Source of the DNA: Bordetella genomosp. 9
GTDB lineage: Bacteria; Pseudomonadota; Gammaproteobacteria; Burkholderiales; Burkholderiaceae_B
Reading direction: 5' to 3'
DNA length: 64,000 nucleotides
Assembly: GCF_002119725.1 (NCBI RefSeq)
Contig: NZ_CP021109.1
Location: 4,092,001-4,156,000, forward strand
Part shown: one piece after another, positions 54,231 through 62,885 of the stretch
How the letters are laid out: every line of letters starts with the position of its first letter
How positions within the stretch are numbered: position 1 is the first letter of the stretch
Translations under genes and position numbers: made by a program
Notes under the pieces: model-generated
The model's input: only the letters and a program-made list of their open reading frames with translations
Told to the model about the DNA's origin: nothing
The model's database searches: none

Positions 54231-54965
54231 TCAGACGCCACCCATGCCCTGGCCCGCGCGCGGGGCGTCTTGCGCGCCGCGCGCGCCCTCGCCCGCGGCG
54301 GCCGTCGCGGCCAGCCGTTGCACGCGCGCCTGCAAGGCCGCCGTGCGGGCATGCAGGGCATCGACCGCGGCCTGGGCGCGCGCCACGTCCGCGCGCCAGC
54401 CGTTCATGGCGGGGGTCGCCACGAGCACGGATGTTTCCTGCGATAGATACTCCGCCAGATTGCTGCCCGCCCGCTGCGCAGCGCCGCGCAGCCCCGCGGC
54501 CACGGCGCGTACGCCGGCCACCAGCCGGGCGGCGGGAATATCGCCGATCCACCGGGCCAGATCGTCCTCCACGTCCCAGCGCAATTGCGCGGCCAGTTCG
54601 GCCACGACCTGGGCCAGCCCGGCATCGCCCGAAATGTGCGTCATGTCGGCGATCAGGTCGGCGCGCGCGCGCGCCGCGGCAGCCGCGTCCGGCGCCTCGC
54701 GCCCTGCCTGCAGCAGGCGCGCGGCGCTGAAGCGGGCCGGATCGGCGGTCAGCGTCACGTCGGGCACCACCGCAGGGTCGGCGACATCCGTGTAGCCTTC
54801 GCCGTCTATGGTCAGGCTCAGTTTGAACGCGCCGACGGCAAGACGCACGGTCTTGCCGGCGTGGCGGGCCAGGCGCGCGCGGGCCCAGTCCTCGCGCTTC
54901 AGCAAGGCATTGAGCGCGCGCACGGCGGGTCGGCCGGGATCGGGCAAAGCGGGAATCGGAAACAT
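54231..54965 (-). CDS. ubiJ: Ubiquinone biosynthesis accessory factor UbiJ
   Basis: SCP2-domain lipid-binding partner of the Ubi complex, 244 residues from ATG 54965. The N-terminal SCP2 domain shows VRLAVGAFKLSLTIDGEGYTD, then VPDVTLTADPARF. The central part contains DMTHISGDAGLAQVVAELAAQ and a helical C terminus (VARAQAAVDALHARTAALQARVQRL) likely to coil. Adjacent to ubiB, the usual position in proteobacteria. Confidence 0.92.
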   Translation of the reverse strand: MFPIPALPDPGRPAVRALNALLKREDWARARLARHAGKTVRLAVGAFKLSLTIDGEGYTDVADPAVVPDVTLTADPARFSAARLLQAGREAPDAAAAARARADLIADMTHISGDAGLAQVVAELAAQLRWDVEDDLARWIGDIPAARLVAGVRAVAAGLRGAAQRAGSNLAEYLSQETSVLVATPAMNGWRADVARAQAAVDALHARTAALQARVQRLAATAAAGEGARGAQDAPRAGQGMGGV

Positions 54966-55130
54966 GGATGTTCGAAGGGCGCGCCGCGGCGCCCACGTCT
55001 GATCAGATCGCAAGTTTAACGGGTCGGCGCGGCCGGGCCGGCGCGCACAGCCCGCTGGCGCCGCTTGACGGCCCGCAGGCGGCGCGCGGCCTGATCGCCG
55101 CGCCGGGATGCCGCCGCCCGGCTGGCCGCG

Positions 55131-55157
55131 AAAAAAAACCGGCCCCGTTGGAGCCGG
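55131..55157 (-). terminator. Rho-independent terminator after the Tim44-like gene
   Basis: Read on the reverse strand, CCGGCTCC pairs with GGGGCCGG-type bases around a short loop (about 55139-55157), followed by eight T (55131-55138). It lies about 75 bases past the Tim44-like stop, in the right direction to end that transcript before ubiJ. Confidence 0.85.
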
Positions 55158-55232
55158 CGTGAGGCGCGGTTGCCCGAGCAAGGCGGACCGCGGAAGCAGA
55201 GAAGGATCAGAAAACCCGGACGGCGGCCCGCG

Positions 55233-56228
55233 TCAGCTCGCGTGCTGCACCGGAATCTGCTGGATGCCGGCCAGCAGCCAGCCGCCTTGCGTGGGCTTGA
55301 ACAGATTCCAGACTTCCTCGAAGCGGAAGGCCTCGGCGCCCGCCTCTTCCCGGAGCATGCCGGAGAAGCGCACGCTGGCGAGGTGGCCGTCGGACACGGC
55401 TTCGATACCGAGCAATTCCGCGTTCAGCAGCACGACTTCCGTGCGGTTGGCGGCGCCCTGGCGTTGTTCCAGTTGCGGCCGCAGCTCGGAGACCAGATCG
55501 TCCGTCAGGTATTCGCGCAGCCGTTCGACGTCGCCGCTATCCCAGATGCCCTGGATGCGGACGAACTGCTCCTTGGACTGCTTGAGAAAGCCCTGCGTGT
55601 CGAAATCGCCGGGGATGAACCAATCGCCTTCGGACTGAGGCTGCGCGGCAGCACCCGCTCCGGCGGCGACAGCGGCCGGCGTGGCGGCGCCATGCCCGGT
55701 GGGCGGCAGGGCTTCGCGCAACATCGCAGGGCGCGCAGCCTGGGTGTCGTCCTGCCGCGCCGCACCGTAGGCGCCTTGCATGGCCGGGCGTGGTCCGGCC
55801 CCGCGCAGGCGGCGCACGATGAACAGCACCGCGAAGACCACCAGGGCGATCAGCAGCAGGCTCGAAAGCATTTCGGCGAATGCGCCGGACAGGCCCAGAT
55901 GCGAAAGCAGCGCGGCCAAGCCCAGGCCCGCGGCGATGCCCGCGATCGGACCCAGCCAGCGCGAGGCGCCGCTGCGCGCACCGGCGGCGCCGGCCGCGCC
56001 AGCGGTGGCCGCACCCGCCGCAGGGGCGTTGGCGCCCGGCTGGTTGCGTGCCGCCGCAGGCGGCGTGGTGGCCTGGCGCTGCGTCGTGACGTTGGGCGAT
56101 TGGCGTCCGAAACTGCCGCCGCTGCCCATGCGGCGCGCTTCGGCGTCGAAACTCGTGGCAATCATGGCGATGCCGCTGACCGCGACGAGAGCCGCGGCAA
56201 CGATGCGCCGGAAAGAACAGCCTGACAT
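55233..56228 (-). CDS. Tim44-like domain membrane protein
   Basis: 331 residues from ATG 56228 (MSGCSFRRIVAAALVA). N-terminal signal or anchor at about 8-25, an Ala/Pro/Gly-rich stretch to about residue 85, then a hydrophobic pair (WLGPIAGIAAGLGLAALL and LLLIALVVFAVLFIVRRLRG). The C-terminal domain of about 130 residues (FLKQSKEQFVRIQGIWDSGDVERL) matches the Tim44/TIM44-like fold (NTF2-like). This gene is commonly found beside ubiE and ubiB in betaproteobacteria; role unclear. Followed by a terminator. Confidence 0.9.
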   Translation of the reverse strand: MSGCSFRRIVAAALVAVSGIAMIATSFDAEARRMGSGGSFGRQSPNVTTQRQATTPPAAARNQPGANAPAAGAATAGAAGAAGARSGASRWLGPIAGIAAGLGLAALLSHLGLSGAFAEMLSSLLLIALVVFAVLFIVRRLRGAGPRPAMQGAYGAARQDDTQAARPAMLREALPPTGHGAATPAAVAAGAGAAAQPQSEGDWFIPGDFDTQGFLKQSKEQFVRIQGIWDSGDVERLREYLTDDLVSELRPQLEQRQGAANRTEVVLLNAELLGIEAVSDGHLASVRFSGMLREEAGAEAFRFEEVWNLFKPTQGGWLLAGIQQIPVQHAS

Positions 56229-56406
56229 GGTGTGCTCCTGTAGCGTGTCGTGCGGGCCGCGCCATCCGCAAAAAGCGGCGCGCCGCACGCGAGGGACGAG
56301 TCCCCGATATACCTGGGTTTCTTTCTTACAGAAACCTGAACAGCTACAGAATATCCGACTTTTGCCTAGGTCACAAGCGATGCGCACCGGGCGTGCCCGG
56401 GGGCGG

Positions 56407-57180
56407 CTATGCCAGCCTGACGCCTTCGTGCAGCGCGACCACGCCGGCGGTCAGATTGAAGTACTGCACTCTTTCCAGGCCGGCGCTGCGCAGCATGTCC
56501 GCCAGCGTTTCCTGGTCCGGATGCATGCGGATCGATTCCGCCAGATAACGGTAGCTGGCTTCATCCTTGGCCACCTTGCGGCCGAGCCACGGCAGCACAT
56601 TGAAGGAATACCAGTCGTAGACGGGCGCCAGCGGCTTGGCCACACGGGAAAATTCCAGGACGAGCAGCTTGCCGCCCGGCTTGAGCACGCGGGCCATCTC
56701 CGCCAGCGCGCGGTCCTTGTGCGTCATATTGCGCAAGCCGAATGCAACGCTGACGCGATCGAAATACCCGGACGGAAACGGCAGCCGCTCGGCGTCGCAC
56801 ACCGCCGTCGGCAGCAGCACACCGGCATCCGCGAGCCGGTCGCGCCCCACGCGCAGCATCGAATCGTTGATATCCGTCAACCACACCTCGCCCTGGGGAC
56901 CCGCCCGCCGGGCGAAGGCGCGCGCCAGGTCGCCCGTGCCGCCCGCGATATCGAGCACTTTCATCCCGGGACGAACCGCGGCGCGGCCGATGGTGAACGC
57001 CTTCCAGATGCGGTGCAGGCCGCCCGACATCAGGTCGTTCATTACGTCATAGCGGGATGCGACGGAATGGAAAACTTCGGCGACCTTGCGCGCCTTCTCG
57101 GCTTCCGCCACGGTTTTGAAGCCGAAATGGGTGGTGCCGGCGGAGGCGTCGCCGTCCGGCGCTGAAGAAGGGTTTTGCAT
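56407..57180 (-). CDS. ubiE: Ubiquinone/menaquinone biosynthesis C-methyltransferase UbiE
   Basis: SAM-dependent C-methyltransferase, 257 residues from ATG 57180. Motif I VLDIAGGTGDLARAFARRAG, VASRYDVMNDLMSGGLHRIWK near the start, and signature FGLRNMTHKDRALAEMARVLKPGG with FNLTAGVVALHEG near the end are all diagnostic for UbiE/COQ5. Divergent from phoB. The genus uses ubiquinone in aerobic respiration, so the ubiE name is preferred. Confidence 0.97.
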   Translation of the reverse strand: MQNPSSAPDGDASAGTTHFGFKTVAEAEKARKVAEVFHSVASRYDVMNDLMSGGLHRIWKAFTIGRAAVRPGMKVLDIAGGTGDLARAFARRAGPQGEVWLTDINDSMLRVGRDRLADAGVLLPTAVCDAERLPFPSGYFDRVSVAFGLRNMTHKDRALAEMARVLKPGGKLLVLEFSRVAKPLAPVYDWYSFNVLPWLGRKVAKDEASYRYLAESIRMHPDQETLADMLRSAGLERVQYFNLTAGVVALHEGVRLA

Positions 57181-57266
57181 GATGGATTCCCGAGTCAACG
57201 GGGTATGGTAGCCGATGGGGGCCCTGCCGCTCCGGGGGATGGGGTTCGCGCCCGCCGCGGCTGCGG

Positions 57267-57299
57267 CGTCACATACCTGAAATATTACGGCCATACTAT
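57267..57299 (+). promoter_or_regulatory. Candidate Pho box and -10 of phoB
   Basis: Two Pho-like heptamers, CGTCACA (57267-57273) and CTGAAAT (57277-57283), are spaced as PhoB half-sites nearly are (10 rather than 11 bases). TACTAT follows ten bases downstream at 57294-57299, the distance expected where a Pho box replaces the -35. It would make phoB-phoR autoregulated. The heptamer match is partial. Confidence 0.4.
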
Positions 57300-57354
57300 C
57301 GCAACGTTCGCGCCACCCAGCCCATCCGGCGCGCCAACGAACGCAGCAGCCAAC

Positions 57355-58068
57355 ATGTCCAGCACCATACTCGTCGTCGAAGATGAACCCGCCATCCAGG
57401 AACTGATCGCCGTCAATCTGTCGTTCGCCGGACACAAGGTCCTGCGCGCCTTCGACGCAGACCAGGCGCAGACGCTGATCCGCGCCGAGCTGCCGGACCT
57501 GATCCTGCTGGACTGGATGCTGCCCGGCACCTCGGGCCTGTCGCTGGCGCGCAAACTGCGCGCCGAGGAACGCACCCGGACAGTGCCCGTCATCATGCTG
57601 ACCGCCAAGGGTTCCGAGCAGGACAAGGTGGACGGGCTGGAAGCCGGCGCCGACGATTACATCACCAAGCCGTTCTCGCCGAAGGAGCTGATGGCGCGCA
57701 TCAAGGCGGTGCTCCGCCGGCGTGCGCCGCAATTGACCGACGACGTCATCGACGTGGCGGGCCTGCGCCTGGATCCCGTCACGCATCGCCTGAACGGCAG
57801 CGGCCAGCCCCTGCAGATCGGCCCGACGGAGTTCCGGCTGCTGCATTTCTTCATGACGCATCCCGAACGGGTGTTTTCGCGGTCCCAGTTGCTGGACCAG
57901 GTCTGGGGCGACCATGTTTTCGTCGAAGAGCGCACCGTGGACGTGCATATCCGCCGGTTGCGCAAAGCGCTCGAGCCGACCGGCCACGATCTGCATGTGG
58001 AAACGGTGCGCGGCAGCGGATACCGGTTTACAGCACAAGTGCACGCGGGTAAAACCGGCGCACAATGA
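57355..58068 (+). CDS. phoB: Phosphate regulon response regulator PhoB
   Basis: OmpR-family regulator, 237 residues from ATG 57355. Receiver with acid pocket D10-E11, phospho-acceptor D53 in LILLDWMLPGTSG and K105 in DDYITKPFSPKEL. The C-terminal winged helix includes TEFRLLHFFMTHPERVFSRSQ and TVDVHIRRLRKAL with GSGYRFT. Standard PhoB sequence. Overlaps phoR by four bases (ATGA). Confidence 0.96.
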   Translation: MSSTILVVEDEPAIQELIAVNLSFAGHKVLRAFDADQAQTLIRAELPDLILLDWMLPGTSGLSLARKLRAEERTRTVPVIMLTAKGSEQDKVDGLEAGADDYITKPFSPKELMARIKAVLRRRAPQLTDDVIDVAGLRLDPVTHRLNGSGQPLQIGPTEFRLLHFFMTHPERVFSRSQLLDQVWGDHVFVEERTVDVHIRRLRKALEPTGHDLHVETVRGSGYRFTAQVHAGKTGAQ

Positions 58069-59372
58069 TTTTGCTTCGTACAGTAGTTCTTATCGCGGCC
58101 TGGGCCATCCTGGCCGCGCTGCTCCAATGGCTGATCGGCAACCCGGCGGGCTGGATCGCCATGTGCCTGGCGCTGGGCGCGATGCTCCTCGGACGCGCCG
58201 CCCGCACCGAGCGCGTGGCCCGCTGGGCCCGGGACCCGGAAAGCGCGCCGCCGGCCGCGGTAGGCCCCTGGGACGACATCCTGGCGCCGCTTTACCGCTA
58301 TCTTCGCGCCCAGGCGCGGCAACTGTCGGAAAGCCGCGATGCCATGCAGGGCATGCTGGCCGCCGCACAGGCCCTGCCCGATGGCGCGGTCACCCTGAAC
58401 CAGGACTTGCAGATTGACTGGTGCAACCGCGTCGCGCGCCAGCACCTGGGCCTGCGGCTGCCTGCGGATCGGGGCACCAATCTGCTCAACCTGGTCCGCG
58501 CCCCCGAGTTCATCGCATACAGCCGGCAGGACGATTGGCCCGAGCCCATTCTGGTCCGCATGGCGGTGGGCAGCCAGGAACGGCTGCTGATGATGCAGCT
58601 GACCGCGTATGCGCAGAACCAGCGCCTGCTGATCACCCGCGACGTGACGCAGATCGAAAAGCTCGAAACCACGCGGCGCGATTTTGTCGCGAACGTGTCG
58701 CACGAGCTGCGCACGCCCCTGACGGTATTGACGGGATTCCTGGAAACCCTGCGCGAAATGCCGGACGAGGCGCTCAGCACCGAACAGCGCGCCCAATACC
58801 TGACCATGATGCACGAGCAGGCGCAACGTATGCAGGCGATCGTCGCGGATCTGCTCACCCTGTCCACGCTGGAGTCCTCGCCCAATGCCGAGCCGCATCG
58901 TGTCCGCATGGCGGCCCTGCTGCAAACGGCCCGCCAACAGACGGAGGCCCTGTCTGCCGGGCGGCACACGCTGGTCTGGCACCTGGACCCGCAGCTGGAC
59001 GTGCTGGGCGCCGAAAGCGAGCTGTCGTCGGCGATATCCAATCTGTTGACCAATGCCGTGCGCTATACGCCCGACGGCGGGGTGATTACCGTGCGCTGGG
59101 AAACCCTGCCGGAAGGCGGCGCCCGGTACAGCGTGCAGGACACCGGCATCGGCATCGCGCCCCGCCACATACCCAGGCTGACCGAACGGTTCTATCGGGT
59201 CGACCGGGGGCGCTCCAGGGCTGTGGGCGGCACGGGGCTGGGGCTGGCCATTACCAAGCACATCGCCATGCGCCACGATGCGGAACTGAGCATCGCGAGC
59301 GAGGTCGGCAAAGGCAGCACGTTTTCGCTGATCTTTCCGGCCGATCGCGTGGTGGACGGCGAACTGGCCTGA
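58065..59372 (+). CDS. phoR: Phosphate regulon sensor histidine kinase PhoR
   Basis: Inner-membrane sensor kinase that activates PhoB under phosphate limitation, 435 residues. N-terminal hydrophobic segments (residues 1-45), a PAS-like region near MQGMLAAAQALPDGAVTLN, H-box NVSHELRTPLTVLTGFLETL with phospho-acceptor H213, and catalytic boxes NLLTNAVRYTP, DTGIGIAPRHIPRLTERF and GGTGLGLAI. Typical two-helix PhoR with no large periplasmic domain. Translationally coupled to phoB. Confidence 0.96.
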   Translation: MILLRTVVLIAAWAILAALLQWLIGNPAGWIAMCLALGAMLLGRAARTERVARWARDPESAPPAAVGPWDDILAPLYRYLRAQARQLSESRDAMQGMLAAAQALPDGAVTLNQDLQIDWCNRVARQHLGLRLPADRGTNLLNLVRAPEFIAYSRQDDWPEPILVRMAVGSQERLLMMQLTAYAQNQRLLITRDVTQIEKLETTRRDFVANVSHELRTPLTVLTGFLETLREMPDEALSTEQRAQYLTMMHEQAQRMQAIVADLLTLSTLESSPNAEPHRVRMAALLQTARQQTEALSAGRHTLVWHLDPQLDVLGAESELSSAISNLLTNAVRYTPDGGVITVRWETLPEGGARYSVQDTGIGIAPRHIPRLTERFYRVDRGRSRAVGGTGLGLAITKHIAMRHDAELSIASEVGKGSTFSLIFPADRVVDGELA

Positions 59373-59542
59373 ACCTGCCCGGGCCGGCCCTTCCCTGCCC
59401 GCCTCGGCGCGCAGGGTCAGGCTCCGCGCATCGCACAGGGCCATTGGCCCTGCCGGCGGCGCGGCTACCCCGGGGCCGGCGTGCTCGCCCTGGCATGATG
59501 GTTGCGCCCAACCGTCGTTTCACCTGTCAGGGAGTCAGCAGC

Positions 59543-60742
59543 ATGACGCGTATCGTCCTGTTCGAGAACATCCACCCCAGCGGCGTCGCCGTGTTCCGCG
59601 ATGCGGGCTACACCGACGTACGCACCTATTCCTCGTCCCTGCCGCCGTCGGAACTGCGCGCGGCGCTCGAGGGCGCGGACGTCGTGGGGATCCGGTCCCG
59701 CACCCATCTGGATGCCGGCATCTTCGAGACGTTCACGCGGCTGCAGGTGGTGGGCTGCTTCTGCATCGGCACGAACCAGGTCGATCTGGACAGCGCGCTG
59801 CATCACGGCGTGCCGGTGTTCAACGCGCCGTTTTCGAATACCCGTTCGGTGGCCGAGCTGGTGCTGGCCGAAGCCGTCCTGCTCCTGCGGCGCATCCCGG
59901 AAAAGAACCTGCGCGTGCACCAGGGGCATTGGGATAAGACCGCGTCGGGCGCCTACGAGGCGCGCGGCAAGACCATGGGCGTGATCGGCTACGGCAACAT
60001 CGGGTCGCAGGTCGGCACGCTGGCCGAAAGCATGGGGATGCGGGTCGTCTATTACGACGTGGAAGCCAAGCTGCCGCTGGGCAACGCCCATCCGGTCAAT
60101 ACGCTGGCCGAACTGCTTGCGCAAAGCGATGTGGTGACGCTGCACGTGCCTGGCGGCCGCAGCACCGAAAACATCATGAACGCCGAAACGCTGGCGCAGA
60201 TGAAACGCGGCGCCATCCTGATCAACGCCTCGCGCGGCACGGTGGTGGACATCGAGGCCCTGCATCAGGCGCTGACGTCGGGCCATCTGGCCGGCGCGGC
60301 GCTGGACGTTTTCCCGACCGAACCGAAAAGCGTGGACGAGCCGCTCGCCAGCCCGCTCATCGGCATGCCCAACGTCATTCTGACGCCTCACATCGGCGGA
60401 AGCACGCAGGAATCGCAGGAGAACATCGGCCGCGAAGTGGCGGAGAAACTGGTGCGCTACCTGCAGTCCGGCACCACCAAGGGCGCCGTGAACTTCCCGG
60501 AACTGCCCTTTACGGAACGCAGCGGCAGCGCGCGCATTCTGCACATCCACAAGAATGTGCCGGGGGCCCTGGGCACCCTGGACAACCTGCTGGCGCAGCA
60601 CCACCTGAACATCGTCAGCCAGAACCTGCAGACGCGCGGCGACATCGGCTATGTGGTCACGGATGTCGACGGGGAAGTCAACGACGACATCATGAAGTCG
60701 CTGTGCGCCCACCCGGTGACGATTCGCTGCCAGCGGATCTGA
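59543..60742 (+). CDS. serA: D-3-phosphoglycerate dehydrogenase
   Basis: NAD-dependent first step of serine synthesis, 399 residues. Rossmann loop MGVIGYGNIGSQVG, catalytic Arg in NASRGTVVDIEAL and His in TPHIGGSTQE. The C-terminal ACT-type regulatory domain (ILHIHKNVPGALGTLDNLLAQ, DIGYVVTDVDGE) should bind serine as feedback inhibitor. Preceded by CAGGGAG ribosome-binding site. 170 bases after phoR; its end overlaps the 3' end of the convergent LysR gene by 53 bases. Confidence 0.97.
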   Translation: MTRIVLFENIHPSGVAVFRDAGYTDVRTYSSSLPPSELRAALEGADVVGIRSRTHLDAGIFETFTRLQVVGCFCIGTNQVDLDSALHHGVPVFNAPFSNTRSVAELVLAEAVLLLRRIPEKNLRVHQGHWDKTASGAYEARGKTMGVIGYGNIGSQVGTLAESMGMRVVYYDVEAKLPLGNAHPVNTLAELLAQSDVVTLHVPGGRSTENIMNAETLAQMKRGAILINASRGTVVDIEALHQALTSGHLAGAALDVFPTEPKSVDEPLASPLIGMPNVILTPHIGGSTQESQENIGREVAEKLVRYLQSGTTKGAVNFPELPFTERSGSARILHIHKNVPGALGTLDNLLAQHHLNIVSQNLQTRGDIGYVVTDVDGEVNDDIMKSLCAHPVTIRCQRI

Positions 60743-61601
60743 TGGCGGCCGCCTCGTGCAGGCAGCCCGCCATGCGGGCCGCCACGCCGGCCGGGTCCGC
60801 GGAACGGCGGATGGCCACGCCGATTTCGCGGTCGAAACCCGCCGCGCCAAGATCCAGCAAACGCAGACCCGCCGTGTTCAGCTGGCGCGTGCGCGGCATG
60901 AGCGCAACGCCAAGCCCTGCCCGCACGAGGTTGGCGATGGCATCGATCTCGTCCAATTCCACCGCCTCATGCACCGCGATGCGGTGACGGCGCAAAAAGG
61001 CATCGACAAGGCGGCCGCCGAACGAGGCCCGCTCATAGCGGATGAACGGCTGCGTCGTCAATGCGTCGCGCCACGAAAGGCCGGCCAGCGATGCGGGCGC
61101 GGCCAGCACCATCGGCTCGGCCAGCAGCGGCCGCCACGCCAGTTCGGGCGGCAGCTTGAAGGGCGGCCGTATCAAAACGGCAAGATCGATCTCTCCCGAG
61201 TCCACCTGTCCAAGCAGGGATAGCGAGACACCCGGGACGATGCGCACGCTGACGTCCGGGAACTCGGCCCGGAAGCCGCGCAAGGCAGTGACCATGAGGT
61301 CCTGCTGCACCGACGCGATGGCGCCCATGCGCAGCGACCCCGTTACGTGGCCGGGCCCCGCCTGCGCCGCCATGCGGTCCACCATGGCCAGCACTTCTTC
61401 CGCCTGCGCCAGCATTTCGCGGCCGGTGTCGTTCAAGGCCGCCGCCCGCCCGGTACGGTCGAACAGAGACACGCCCAGGAATTCCTCCAGGCGGCGAATC
61501 TGCGCGCTGACGGCCGACTGCGTCAGCCCGAGCTGGCGGCCCGCGCCGGTAAAGGTGCCGTCGCGCGCCACGGCGACGAAAGTGCGGAACTCCGTAAGCA
61601 T
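60690..61601 (-). CDS. LysR-family transcriptional regulator
   Basis: 303 residues. N-terminal winged helix MLTEFRTFVAVARDGTFTGAG with LTQSAVSAQIRRLEEFLGVSL, then the LTTR effector domain (LRMGAIASVQQDLMVTALRG... GEIDLAVLIRPPF). Divergent from the VOC protein and upstream of the pxpBCA genes, so a role in controlling one of those is likely but unproven. Convergent overlap of 53 bases with serA. Confidence 0.95.
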   Translation of the reverse strand: MLTEFRTFVAVARDGTFTGAGRQLGLTQSAVSAQIRRLEEFLGVSLFDRTGRAAALNDTGREMLAQAEEVLAMVDRMAAQAGPGHVTGSLRMGAIASVQQDLMVTALRGFRAEFPDVSVRIVPGVSLSLLGQVDSGEIDLAVLIRPPFKLPPELAWRPLLAEPMVLAAPASLAGLSWRDALTTQPFIRYERASFGGRLVDAFLRRHRIAVHEAVELDEIDAIANLVRAGLGVALMPRTRQLNTAGLRLLDLGAAGFDREIGVAIRRSADPAGVAARMAGCLHEAAAIRSAGSESSPGGRTATS

Positions 61602-61609
61602 CGATAAAT

Positions 61610-61663
61610 TTTATGGCAAGCCCAAAGAAATATCGTTTTTCAATCAAAAAAATAATCCATAAA
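61610..61663. promoter_or_regulatory. Candidate LysR operator between divergent LysR and VOC genes
   Basis: TTTATGG (61610-61616) is inverted as CCATAAA (61657-61663) across an AT-rich 40-base interior in otherwise GC-rich sequence. The 54-bp span is about the size protected by LTTR tetramers and lies between the LysR start (61601) and the VOC start (61705). Includes several A/T runs that could bend. Confidence 0.45.
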
Positions 61664-61704
61664 CTGCGGCTTTGCGATCCTTCATGCAATCACCGGAGTC
61701 TTGA

Positions 61705-62148
61705 ATGAGTGCCCAACCCAGCGCCCAGCCGGCCATGCCCCCGTTCCACCTGGCCTTCCCCGTCCGCGACATCGCCGAAGCGCGCCGTTTCTACGGCGAG
61801 CTGCTCGGCTGTCCGGAAGGCCGCAGCGCCCCGGAGTGGGTCGATTTCAACTTCTACGGCCACCAGATCGTCGCCCATTTGGCGCCGGAGGAGTGCGGCC
61901 ACAAGCAGACGAGCCCGGTGGATGGCCACGACGTCCCCGTCCGTCACTTCGGCGCGGTGCTGTCGATGCCCGAGTGGGAAGCGGTGGCCGACAAACTGAC
62001 CAAGGCCGGCACCAAGTTCGTCATCGAACCGTACATCCGCTTCAAGGGCGAAGTCGGCGAACAGGCGACCATGTTCTTCCTGGATCCGTCCGGCAACGCG
62101 CTGGAACTGAAGGCCTTCAAAAACATGGACATGCTCTTCGCCAAGTAA
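61705..62148 (+). CDS. VOC-family (glyoxalase/dioxygenase-like) protein
   Basis: A 147-residue protein with the vicinal oxygen chelate fold: PPFHLAFPVRDIAEARRFYGELLGC, WVDFNFYGHQIVAHL and the metal Glu region TMFFLDPSGNALELKAFK. A histidine in the first beta strand (FHLAFPV), one in FGHQI-type FYGHQI and the Glu could form the metal site. Substrate unknown. Immediately upstream of pxpB (12 bases) in the same direction, so probably part of the LysR-controlled operon with the oxoprolinase genes. Confidence 0.9.
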   Translation: MSAQPSAQPAMPPFHLAFPVRDIAEARRFYGELLGCPEGRSAPEWVDFNFYGHQIVAHLAPEECGHKQTSPVDGHDVPVRHFGAVLSMPEWEAVADKLTKAGTKFVIEPYIRFKGEVGEQATMFFLDPSGNALELKAFKNMDMLFAK

Positions 62149-62160
62149 GGCGGGCAGCCC

Positions 62161-62847
62161 GTGGACGAGACGGTTCACATGCCGGCGCCCGACTGGCGCA
62201 TCCATCCGCAGGGCGACCGCTGCCTGCTGGTGACTTTCGGCGAATCGATCGATGCCGAGACGGGGCGCCGCTGCCTGGCGGTGGCGCGCCTGCTGCGGGG
62301 CGCGGGTCTGCCGGGCGTGACCGACGTGGTCCCTTCCTTCGTCGCGGTGGCCGTGCACTACGCGCCCGGCCCCGATGGCGCGGGGCCGACCTACCTGGAA
62401 CTGGCCGGACGCATCGAAGCCATGCTGCACGCCGGGATCCCGGCTGGCGAAGACACCGCGCGGGATATCGAGATTCCTGTCCACTATGGCGGCGAGCACG
62501 GGCCGGATCTGGAAGACGTGGCCCGCGCCACCGGGCTGACGCCCGATGAAGTCATCGCGCTTCATACGCAGCCGGGCAACATGGTGTTCATGCTGGGCTT
62601 CGCTCCCGGCCACCCCTACATCGGCGTGCACGACGAGCGTTTGAATGTGCCGCGCCGGGCAACGCCGCGCACCGCGGTGCCGATGGGCTCGGTCGCCATC
62701 GCCAACCGCCAGACCGTGATCTATCCCAGCCGCCTTCCCGGCGGATGGAATGTAATCGGCGTCACGCCCCTGCGATTGTTCGATCCGGCGCGCGAGCCGG
62801 CGTCGTTGCTCCAGCCGGGCGACCGCGTGCGCTTCGTTGCGCTGTAG
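62161..62847 (+). CDS. pxpB: 5-oxoprolinase subunit B (PxpB/KipI)
   Basis: Subunit of the prokaryotic ATP-dependent 5-oxoprolinase that reopens 5-oxoproline to glutamate. 228 residues starting at GTG 62161. The family core is GDRCLLVTFGESIDA near the N terminus and the signature PGNMVFMLGFAPGHPYIG with PRTAVPMGSVAIANRQT. Two partner genes follow in order pxpC, pxpA. Confidence 0.96.
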   Translation: MDETVHMPAPDWRIHPQGDRCLLVTFGESIDAETGRRCLAVARLLRGAGLPGVTDVVPSFVAVAVHYAPGPDGAGPTYLELAGRIEAMLHAGIPAGEDTARDIEIPVHYGGEHGPDLEDVARATGLTPDEVIALHTQPGNMVFMLGFAPGHPYIGVHDERLNVPRRATPRTAVPMGSVAIANRQTVIYPSRLPGGWNVIGVTPLRLFDPAREPASLLQPGDRVRFVAL

Positions 62848-62885
62848 GTTTGGACGAGCCCACCCGGGGGCCTGCGGAGGATGAC

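Noticed and set aside
59436..59452. CAGGGCCATTGGCCCTG palindrome between phoR and serA as a terminator
   Set aside because: It has almost no loop and no T run; it may be chance in GC-rich sequence.
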